This document shows, in pieces, positions 5,879 through 12,556 of a stretch of DNA of 12,556 nucleotides. A model generated the notes under the pieces. The model had not been told where the DNA came from. It saw only the letters and a program-made list of their open reading frames with translations, and ran no database searches. This DNA comes from Acidobacteriota bacterium. Its GTDB lineage: Bacteria > Acidobacteriota > Blastocatellia > Pyrinomonadales > Pyrinomonadaceae. Within the stretch, counting starts at the first letter, position 1, and every line of letters begins with the position of its first letter. Position numbers and translations under genes: made by a program. The stretch lies in assembly GCA_024640445.1 (NCBI GenBank), contig JAHEEZ010000093.1, positions 1 through 12,556 on the forward strand. Direction: 5' to 3'.

Positions 5879-6706
5879 ATGAGCACAATCATCAACAGTA
5901 TTCCAGCTAAATTGTTCGATAAGTTCAGGGACCAGAAGTTGATCGTTCGCTTGAATGATGTTGGTGAATACCGAAAGTACCTGCAGACGGATGATCTGAA
6001 CGACGTTGTCGCGGTACAACTGAGAAGTTCTGATTTTGAGGTCGACGAGATCCAAAATATTGGTGGGAACGTTCCTGTCGACATTGTGATGGATCATCCG
6101 TCTGTACAGTTCCCGCAACTTTACAGGTTTGCAAAACTCACTGATACACGGCCGGTTAGAGTTTCAATTCACGTAAGATCCGGCTTCAAAAATGCGGTTA
6201 AATTGGCTCTGGCGTTAAGGTTTGATGTCAAACTTGAAGTTGGACAGCCTGGTCCTGCGTTGATCGACGAGATGGCCGAGGTGTTGGAAATCTACCTGCA
6301 CCGATCGACTGTCACCCACCGGATCGAGTACTTCCACAGCATATTTATGGGCTTTTTCCATGGCGATACTTCTAACCTTTGGTCTATTCAAGAGGATGAT
6401 CCAGAGAAGTTTTGCTATGTAACTGATGAAGGGGTCGAGGGGATCTCACAGAGGTTTGGAAGAACAAACCCGGAAGACATTTTGAGAGCCGTAAGTAACC
6501 AAGAAACCAATACCGAACAAATTGAGAAGAGCGAATGCGACACATGTCAGTACCTGGCATGCTGTGGCGGCTACTTCAAATGGCCGGAAAAGGAGTATGA
6601 CTGTACGGGCGTGAAGTCACTCTTCGAAACGATCGAGAAAGCTTCGGCCGAATTGAAAAGCGATCTAAAGGCGTTTGCTGTTTCGCAAGGAGAAATGCCC
6701 GAATGA
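5879..6706 (+). CDS. SPASM-like partner protein without radical SAM motif
   Basis: This 275-residue protein starts at an ATG 10 bases after GGAGAGAG. It has no CxxxCxxC. Its middle part (about 60-145: DIVMDHP, VRVSIHV, FDVKLEV, VLEIYLH) alternates strand-like and helix-like segments, as in a partial TIM barrel. The C-terminal part has Cys179 and then C220-x2-C223-x4-C228-C229-GGYFKWPEKEYD-C242. That resembles the second half of a SPASM domain and parallels the CIECDYLSLCHGGC segment of the enzyme encoded next. It may be a degenerate radical SAM/SPASM paralogue that binds the precursor or an auxiliary iron-sulfur cluster. Its last four bases overlap the maturase start (ATGA), so the two are translationally coupled and probably act together. 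I do not recognise a named family. Confidence 0.82.
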   Translation: MSTIINSIPAKLFDKFRDQKLIVRLNDVGEYRKYLQTDDLNDVVAVQLRSSDFEVDEIQNIGGNVPVDIVMDHPSVQFPQLYRFAKLTDTRPVRVSIHVRSGFKNAVKLALALRFDVKLEVGQPGPALIDEMAEVLEIYLHRSTVTHRIEYFHSIFMGFFHGDTSNLWSIQEDDPEKFCYVTDEGVEGISQRFGRTNPEDILRAVSNQETNTEQIEKSECDTCQYLACCGGYFKWPEKEYDCTGVKSLFETIEKASAELKSDLKAFAVSQGEMPE

Positions 6707-7959
6707 TGCGCAATCACTTATCGGTAATCCTTCTTCCTACCAACAAATGCAATGTTGATTGCGATTACTGCTTCGAGGACAAGACGGACGACCGCATGTC
6801 CCTTGATCAGTTGTATGAAGTTACTTTCAAGATTTTTGACTTCATGGACGAAAGTGGCGTTGGTGCCCTTACCTTTCATTGGCAAGGCGGCGAGATCATG
6901 ACAATGCCGCCAGAGTGGTTCGAGCAGGCAAACGAACGGATCAACGCGTTGGCCGCGGCCCGCGGAAAGCAGGTCAACCACGGTTTGCAGACGAATATGA
7001 TCGGCTATGGCCCGCGCTGGGACAACGTAATTCGCGAGATGTTCGGAAACAGTGTTGGAACTTCGATGGATTTTCCGAATATCCACCGAAAGATGTTTCG
7101 CGGCGGCCCGGATGATTACACGCGGCTTTGGAAGCGCAATATCGTCGCTGCACGAGAAGCGGGGATCGGCATCGGCGTAATCGCAGTACTTAACAATGCC
7201 TCTTTAGAGATCGGTGCGGAACGATTCTATTCATATTTCGTTGACGAGTTGGGTATCGAAGACTTTCAAGTCAATACTCCTTTCCCAGGCGGGCTTCAGA
7301 ATGATACGAAAGCCGGTCTGGAATTTGAGAACCTTGAGCTCGGAAAGTTCTTTAACGACCTCACAGACGTATGGGTGGAACGCGGTATGAACGCCGGTGT
7401 GAAACTCGGTCCGATCGACCAACTTGTCGAACACTTCTCCGGAGCTCCTAGCTGTCTGCCATGTATCTGGCAGGCGAATTGTGCAGACGAGTTTATTTCG
7501 ATCGACGCCCGCGGGTTCGTTGCCCAGTGCGATTGCTGGGTAACGAGCTATCCGGAATATTTTTTCGGCAATATCTTTGAGAGCGATTCGCTTGCCGAAC
7601 TGCTAAAGAACAGTCCTGCACGAAAAGAATTTCTGGATCGGCCCGCGGCGATAATCGATCAGGGCTGTATTGAGTGTGATTACCTTTCATTATGTCACGG
7701 CGGATGTCCGGTAAGGACATATACGTTTCGCAACACAATGCTGGAAAAGGACCCGTATTGCGAACTGTATAAGACGCTCTTTAGCCACACTGAAAGGGTG
7801 GCGGTCGGGATGTCCGGACAATCCGGCAGCAAAGGTCCCACAAGAATGATTGAACGGCATTCAGCCGACGAAAACATTCGCGGCGCTGCCGTGGTCTCTA
7901 CCCAACTGGTTCAGATCGGCCGGCTGAAGCGGCCTGATGTGAAGACGACGGCCGTTTAG
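6703..7959 (+). CDS. Radical SAM/SPASM peptide maturase, probable cyclophane-forming enzyme
   Basis: The 418-residue enzyme has the radical SAM motif CNVDCDYC (Cys16, 20, 23), whose cysteines bind the 4Fe-4S cluster that cleaves SAM. HWQGGE (59-64) corresponds to the SAM-binding GGE motif. The C-terminal half holds a full SPASM set for auxiliary clusters: Cys251, 254, 260, 276 and 278, FGNI at 288-291, then C322-x2-C325-x5-C331-x3-C335 and C353. About 60 cysteine-free residues follow, longer than usual. AAGGAG at 6687-6692 precedes tandem ATGs at 6703 and 6706; I use the first. SPASM enzymes next to aromatic-repeat precursors commonly make C-C cross-links, and here the Trp-x-Asn repeats are the obvious substrate. 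The chemistry is inferred; the enzyme class is certain. Confidence 0.93.
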   Translation: MMRNHLSVILLPTNKCNVDCDYCFEDKTDDRMSLDQLYEVTFKIFDFMDESGVGALTFHWQGGEIMTMPPEWFEQANERINALAAARGKQVNHGLQTNMIGYGPRWDNVIREMFGNSVGTSMDFPNIHRKMFRGGPDDYTRLWKRNIVAAREAGIGIGVIAVLNNASLEIGAERFYSYFVDELGIEDFQVNTPFPGGLQNDTKAGLEFENLELGKFFNDLTDVWVERGMNAGVKLGPIDQLVEHFSGAPSCLPCIWQANCADEFISIDARGFVAQCDCWVTSYPEYFFGNIFESDSLAELLKNSPARKEFLDRPAAIIDQGCIECDYLSLCHGGCPVRTYTFRNTMLEKDPYCELYKTLFSHTERVAVGMSGQSGSKGPTRMIERHSADENIRGAAVVSTQLVQIGRLKRPDVKTTAV

Positions 7960-8148
7960 GATTTCAAACTCGAAACGCGGAATCTTGCAAGCGTTGTTCT
8001 GCGATCCAACACCCAAAGAAGTGTGACCTTGGACGCAGGATGTGTAAGCTTGATCAAAGGTGCAGGCGGTTAAGCAGGATGTTCACCGTTCTTGATTTCT
8101 CAAATTCGTCCAAGTGTGACGAAGATACTTAGTGGTATTCTGCTGAAG
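7960..8148. other. Gene-free stretch after the maturase gene
   Basis: No coding frame, hairpin with T-tract or promoter is evident. AAGTGTGAC occurs at 8019-8027 and 8112-8120. CAGGCGGTTAAG (8063-8074) repeats a sequence at 4042-4053 on the other side of the RiPP operon. No terminator for the operon is visible before the one at 8225. Confidence 0.4.
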
Positions 8149-8213
8149 TCCGTAGTATGTCGGCCTCTCATCAGTTAATTGGGGCGTAAGTTCGAATCTT
8201 ACCCTGGGAGTCA
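8149..8213 (+). pseudogene. Decayed tRNA-Asn-like sequence
   Basis: The 5' end TCCGTAGTA matches the intact tRNA-Asn start TCCGCAGTA at eight of nine bases. An anticodon-loop-like CAGTTAA at 8172-8178 parallels CTGTTAA. A perfect T arm, GTAAG-TTCGAAT-CTTAC (8186-8202), differs from that of tRNA-Asn by one base, and GGGAGTCAA stands where CGGAGCCAA should be. The segment is 65 bases instead of 75, the D arm is lost, the acceptor ends no longer pair, and CCA has become TCA. It cannot be a working tRNA. It is followed at once by a strong terminator, as a tRNA gene would be. It is either an old tRNA-Asn duplicate or the remnant of an integration site. Confidence 0.6.
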
Positions 8214-8224
8214 ATTTTTAGGAG

Positions 8225-8249
8225 GCCCGGTCGATTCGACCGGGCTTTT
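8225..8249 (+). terminator. Strong intrinsic terminator
   Basis: GCCCGGTCG (8225-8233) pairs perfectly with CGACCGGGC (8237-8245) around an ATT loop and is followed by four Ts. It lies 11 bases after the decayed tRNA and can also end read-through from the radical SAM operon. Confidence 0.85.
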
Positions 8250-8311
8250 GTAGTTTCCCGTACCTTTTTCAAGGTCATCCTGACCATCTTGGTGCGGTCA
8301 TTATCTGGACC

Positions 8312-8340
8312 TGGTCAACGGTAAGAGAGCTAGGTAAAAT
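8312..8340 (+). promoter_or_regulatory. Probable sigma-70 promoter of the small secreted protein gene
   Basis: TGGTCA (8312-8317) and TAAAAT (8335-8340) are 17 bases apart, with four of six and five of six consensus matches. Transcription would start near 8347, leaving a leader of about 35 bases with the GGAGG site. It lies right after the terminator, so the gene is an independent unit. Confidence 0.45.
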
Positions 8341-8382
8341 GGCATTTTAGGAATATGCTTTCAAAGCCAAAGTGGAGGAAAT

Positions 8383-8796
8383 ATGCAACAGAAAACAGGA
8401 GATAGGATAATTCGAAAAGTACTCATATTCGCGATGCTGTTCGCTGGATTTGTATTTGCGGGTTCGAGCGCGGCATTTGCCCAAACGAAGTCAGTCGCCG
8501 GAGAATGGGACGCGGCAATGAACACTCCGGGAGGTGTTCGCAATTTTAAGATCGTTTTCATGGTGGATGGGGAAAAATTGACCGGTACGGTCAAGCGGTC
8601 CGCCGGCGACGTTCCGTTGGAAGGCACGATAAAGGGAAACGATCTTCAGTTCGCATATGTAGTCGTTTACGGCGGAAATGATCTGACCCTGTCAATGTCC
8701 GGAAAATTGGAGGGTGATAAGATCAACGGATTGGTCTTTTTCGGTGAATCAGGTCAATCAGACGGATGGAGTGCCAAACGTGCCGTCGAGCCTTAA
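8383..8796 (+). CDS. Small secreted beta-rich protein, function unknown
   Basis: This 137-residue protein begins at an ATG preceded by GGAGG 5 bases upstream. A Sec signal peptide spans about residues 1-34 (basic DRIIRK, hydrophobic VLIFAMLFAGFVFAG, cleavage after AFA). The mature part reads SVAGEWDAAMNTPGG, then FKIVFMVDGEKLTGTVKR, GDVPLEGTIKGNDLQFAYVV and LSMSGKLEGDKINGLVFF. This pattern of paired strands with Asp-Gly/Gly-Asp turns is common in small exported proteins of Acidobacteriota and Bacteroidota, and it suggests a lipocalin-like or calycin-like half barrel. I do not know its function. It stands alone between a terminator and an insertion-sequence scrap. Confidence 0.85.
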   Translation: MQQKTGDRIIRKVLIFAMLFAGFVFAGSSAAFAQTKSVAGEWDAAMNTPGGVRNFKIVFMVDGEKLTGTVKRSAGDVPLEGTIKGNDLQFAYVVVYGGNDLTLSMSGKLEGDKINGLVFFGESGQSDGWSAKRAVEP

Positions 8797-8882
8797 GAAC
8801 GATACGGAATTTGGTGGCCTTGCACGGGTCTTCCGGTCCAGATCAACGGTGGTAGGAAGCCATGGAAGAGGAGATCTGGAAC

Positions 8883-9035
8883 ATGCCGACGAAGAGACTT
8901 AACGTGGAAGCGATCATCGACAAGTTCAGGGCGGACGTATGGCTGGGAACAGGCAAGACCGCTCTGGAAGGATGCAAGGCCTTTCAGGTCTTCTACCAGA
9001 CCTACTACTACCGGGCAATTTCCAGATCATGGTAA
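8883..9035 (+). pseudogene. IS3-family OrfA fragment abutting the dsbB-like gene
   Basis: A 50-codon frame reads MPTKRLNVEAIIDKFRADV, then WLGTGKTALEGCKAFQV and FYQTYYYR before drifting into unrelated residues and TAA. Its spacing matches the N-terminus of a group of IS3 OrfA proteins (MxxKRxxxEEIIxKLRxAEV, then GxxVAEACRxxGVSEQTYYRW). The recognition-helix region is altered (FQVFYQTYYY) and the rest of the element is gone. It comes from a different IS3 subgroup from the relic at 4175. Its last 7 bases overlap the chosen dsbB-like start in another frame, so the insertion or deletion event ended right at that gene. Confidence 0.65.
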
Positions 9036-9475
9036 GAGAAAAGAAAGTCCTGAGCGGATCAAACACATATCTGCCTTATTTGGCGTGGTTCATTGCCCTC
9101 GTTGGAATGATCGGCAGCCTGTTCTTCAGCGATGTAATGGATCTGCCGCCGTGCGTCCTGTGCTGGTATCAACGGATAGCGATGTATCCGCTGGTCTTGA
9201 TCCTCGGGATCGGCATCGTTCAACGCGACGCGCGTGCGAAAGCCTACGCATTGCCGTTCGGTATCATCGGCCTCGCCATCTCCTTCTATCACAACCTTCT
9301 CTATTACGGCCTGATCACGGAAGCCATTACGCCCTGCTCACAGGGCGTCCCCTGCACCGCGAGGCAGCTTGAACTGTTCGGCTTTATCTCGATCCCGCTG
9401 ATGACGCTGGTGGCTTTTTCCGTTATCGTATTGAGCCTATTGATCTACAAACCAAAAAAAGAATTAACCAGATGA
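9029..9475 (+). CDS. DsbB/BdbC-like disulfide bond formation membrane protein
   Basis: The 148-residue protein has four transmembrane helices (about 15-33, 51-65, 72-92 and 117-140). It has the redox pairs PCVLCWYQR (Cys42, Cys45) and CSQGVPC (Cys103, Cys109). These are the hallmarks of the DsbB/BdbC family, which passes electrons from an extracytoplasmic thiol oxidase to quinone. The ATG at 9029 is chosen because it gives the usual short N-terminus; an upstream extension of the same frame would run through transposase relic sequence. The ribosome site is poor, perhaps because the native upstream region was replaced. Its TGA overlaps the ATG of the DsbA-like gene by four bases, so the pair is one translational unit. 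Confidence 0.92.
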   Translation: MVREKKVLSGSNTYLPYLAWFIALVGMIGSLFFSDVMDLPPCVLCWYQRIAMYPLVLILGIGIVQRDARAKAYALPFGIIGLAISFYHNLLYYGLITEAITPCSQGVPCTARQLELFGFISIPLMTLVAFSVIVLSLLIYKPKKELTR

Positions 9476-10131
9476 ATAAGGAAACACTACTCTTAGGAAT
9501 TATTGCTGCGCTGGTGATCGTTTTCGCGATCATCGGCGCGGACTATTACCGCGGTTCGGTCGAAACCGTGCCGGCTACGTCGGGCGGTAACAATGCTCTT
9601 GTCCGGTCCGACAGCCCGACCCTGGGTCCGGCGGACGCCCCCGTCACCATCGTCGAGTTCTATGACCCGGAGTGTGAATCGTGCAGCGCATTCCATTTTG
9701 CCATCAAGAAAGTGCTCAAAGACTATGACGGCAAGGTGCGTCTCGTCGCGCGGATAATGCCGCTCCATCCGAACTCGGTCCTGGCGGCGACATTCGTCGA
9801 ACTTGCGGGCGAAAAGGGAAAGTACTGGGAGGCCCAGGAATTCGTTTTTCAAAAACAGCCGGAGTGGGGAACGGTACACGGGTCGCCGACAGTTGTTCAG
9901 CCGAACGCGCCTGCCTTGTTTGAGAAATACGCCGTGGACTTCGGTCTGGGCCTGGAAGACTTCAAAGCCGCGGTCAACGAAAATCGGTTTGCTGCAAAAC
10001 TGGCGCGCGATCAGGCTGACGGACAAAGTCTCGGAGTCAGCAAGACCCCGACGATCTTCGTTAACGGCAAAATGCTGTTACGACTTTCCGAACCTGACCT
10101 GAGACAAATGGTAGAGCAGGAATTGAAGTAG
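9472..10131 (+). CDS. DsbA/BdbD-like thiol:disulfide oxidoreductase
   Basis: This 219-residue protein has an N-terminal hydrophobic anchor (about 6-24) and a linker. A thioredoxin fold with a DsbA-type helical insertion follows. The opening LGPADAPVTIVEFYDPECESC places the active site at Cys68-Glu-Ser-Cys71, and the cis-proline loop is KTPTIFVNG (Pro193). Members like this oxidise thiols of exported proteins, or sometimes act as isomerases or reductases. The adjoining, overlapping DsbB-like gene suggests an oxidase re-charged by that partner. Low sequence similarity within the superfamily makes the direction of electron flow an inference. The next two genes encode cell-envelope proteins, and the large one has many cysteines, so they are possible clients. 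Confidence 0.92.
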   Translation: MNKETLLLGIIAALVIVFAIIGADYYRGSVETVPATSGGNNALVRSDSPTLGPADAPVTIVEFYDPECESCSAFHFAIKKVLKDYDGKVRLVARIMPLHPNSVLAATFVELAGEKGKYWEAQEFVFQKQPEWGTVHGSPTVVQPNAPALFEKYAVDFGLGLEDFKAAVNENRFAAKLARDQADGQSLGVSKTPTIFVNGKMLLRLSEPDLRQMVEQELK

Positions 10132-10262
10132 CCGACCAGTCACTCGCGAATTCCAGGCCGAGCCGAATAAAACAAAAGTCAGTACTAAACCGTAAGACCT
10201 TCGTTCTCGAACAAGATCACTTGTTTCGTCAACAATGTCTGACGGGATATGTTTTTCTATTG

Positions 10263-10271
10263 TGGTAAATT
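10263..10271 (+). promoter_or_regulatory. Possible extended -10 promoter of the DUF305 gene
   Basis: TGGTAAATT is an extended -10 (TGn plus TAAATT) ending 9 bases before the ATG at 10281. No usable -35 box lies at the right distance (CTGACG is 20 bases away). Transcription would start almost at the ATG, and no Shine-Dalgarno sequence is present, so a leaderless mRNA is possible. Confidence 0.3.
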
Positions 10272-10280
10272 GTTTGCTCT

Positions 10281-11000
10281 ATGCTTAAAGAATCAATTTC
10301 GGATGTGTTTCTTAAATGCGGTGCCGGGTTTGTGCTCGCGATGGTTCTGACGTTGCTCTTCATTTCTCCGGTTCTCGCCCAGCAGGCGGATCCCGTCGTC
10401 GTCCAGCCCGGCGCGCCGGGACAGCCGAGCCGCAAGTTGGCTTCGAAGACCAACGCTGTACTGCCGCCGCGTTCACCGAAAGACGTGGAGTTTATGCAGG
10501 GCATGATCGTCCACCACGCGCAGGCGGTTGAGATGGTCGCGTTAATGAAGGCGCGGACTGACAACGAGGGACTTCTAAGACTCGGAGTGCGTATCAGCCA
10601 GTCGCAATCAGCGGAAATAGGATTTATGAAACGCTGGCTTCAGACCCGGGGAGAGAAGGTTTCCGGAATGATGGCCGGGATGGATCATTCAGATCACAAG
10701 ATGAAAATGCCGGGAATGGATATGTCGGACGGCCAAATGGTGATGCCCGGCATGCTAACGCCAAAGCAGATGGAAGAACTTGCCGCGGCGAAGGGCGCAA
10801 GCTTCGATGAGCTGTTTTTGAAGGGAATGATCCAGCACCACACAGGTGCTTTGATAATGGTCAAGGACCTGTACGATTCTGCCGGCGCCGGTCAGGACGC
10901 CGAGTTGTTCAATTTCGCTACTGATGTCGACAGCGGACAGCGCGCGGAGATCAGGATCATGCAAAATATGTTGGGAGATAAGCTTCAGGAGAAGAATTAA
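10281..11000 (+). CDS. Exported DUF305 protein with two HH motifs and Met/His-rich centre
   Basis: This 239-residue protein has a signal peptide ending near residue 34 (VLAQQ). A Pro-rich linker leads to a DUF305 ferritin-like domain with DVEFMQGMIVHHAQAVEM (HH at 78-79) and the second half-repeat FLKGMIQHHTGALIMV (HH at 186-187). Between them lies a Met/His/Asp-rich stretch (about 130-158: MMAGMDHSDHKMKMPGMDM...) that looks suited to binding copper or another soft metal. Some DUF305 members, such as CopM, bind periplasmic copper; a metal role here is inference. The next gene starts 6 bases after its stop, and its weak AGGAG site lies inside this reading frame, so the two are co-transcribed. 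No ribosome site is seen for this gene itself; ATG 10281 is kept because it gives a full signal peptide. Confidence 0.9.
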   Translation: MLKESISDVFLKCGAGFVLAMVLTLLFISPVLAQQADPVVVQPGAPGQPSRKLASKTNAVLPPRSPKDVEFMQGMIVHHAQAVEMVALMKARTDNEGLLRLGVRISQSQSAEIGFMKRWLQTRGEKVSGMMAGMDHSDHKMKMPGMDMSDGQMVMPGMLTPKQMEELAAAKGASFDELFLKGMIQHHTGALIMVKDLYDSAGAGQDAELFNFATDVDSGQRAEIRIMQNMLGDKLQEKN

Positions 11001-11006
11001 TAGATT

Positions 11007-12556
<1,550 letters not shown>

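Noticed and set aside
5732..6118. Minus-strand frame of 128 codons between precursor and partner
   Set aside because: It is mostly antisense to the partner gene, with no ribosome site and no coding motifs.
3841..8382. CRISPR array or phage integrase within the accessory block
   Set aside because: No regularly spaced repeats and no tyrosine or serine recombinase frame were found on either strand.
9493..10026. Long minus-strand frame opposite the DsbA-like gene
   Set aside because: It is antisense to a protein with a clear CxxC thioredoxin fold, is rich in Arg, Val and Asp as expected of complements of GC-rich codons, and has no motif.

Overview
The window is bacterial chromosomal DNA of moderate GC content with dense, mostly operonic genes. 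The gene set (a DUF305 protein followed by a secreted LVIVD-repeat protein, a TIGR04283-type glycosyltransferase, a BdbC/BdbD-like thiol-oxidation pair and several small secreted proteins) resembles Acidobacteriota, perhaps the Blastocatellia/Pyrinomonadaceae side. That placement is inference from gene content, not from a marker gene.

Layout: (1) 1-1113, 3' part of purK on the + strand, running off the left edge. (2) 1110-3545, a minus-strand cluster read as glycosyltransferase, rpiA, crcB/fluC and a four-helix membrane protein; the last gene meets purK tail to tail with overlapping stop codons. (3) 3654-3840, a tRNA-Asn(GUU) with a good sigma-70 promoter and a downstream terminator, plus an unexpected terminator-like hairpin between promoter and tRNA. 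(4) About 3795-8213, an accessory block bounded by the intact tRNA-Asn and a decayed tRNA-Asn-like copy. It holds a broken IS3 orfA and a four-gene + strand operon. (5) 8225-12556, a terminator, a small secreted protein, a second IS3 orfA scrap, a dsbB-like/dsbA-like pair, a DUF305 protein and the 5' part of a large LVIVD-repeat protein cut by the right edge.

The most interesting part is the operon at 4739-7959, which looks like a ribosomally synthesised, post-translationally modified peptide (RiPP) system. Its precursor is a 120-residue protein whose last half carries seven Trp-Val/Ile-Asn motifs separated by Gly/Ala-rich linkers. Its N-terminal half contains a twin-arginine (Tat) signal, SRRDFLR, followed by a hydrophobic stretch. 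Downstream are a 275-residue protein that ends in a SPASM-like cysteine cluster but lacks the radical-SAM CxxxCxxC motif, and a translationally coupled radical SAM/SPASM maturase with that motif. A DUF4440/SnoaL-like lipoprotein precedes the precursor. The simplest model, inferred from known three-residue-cyclophane (triceptide) enzymes, is that the Trp-x-Asn units are cross-linked in the cytoplasm by the radical SAM enzyme, helped by its cluster-less partner, and that the folded product leaves by the Tat route.
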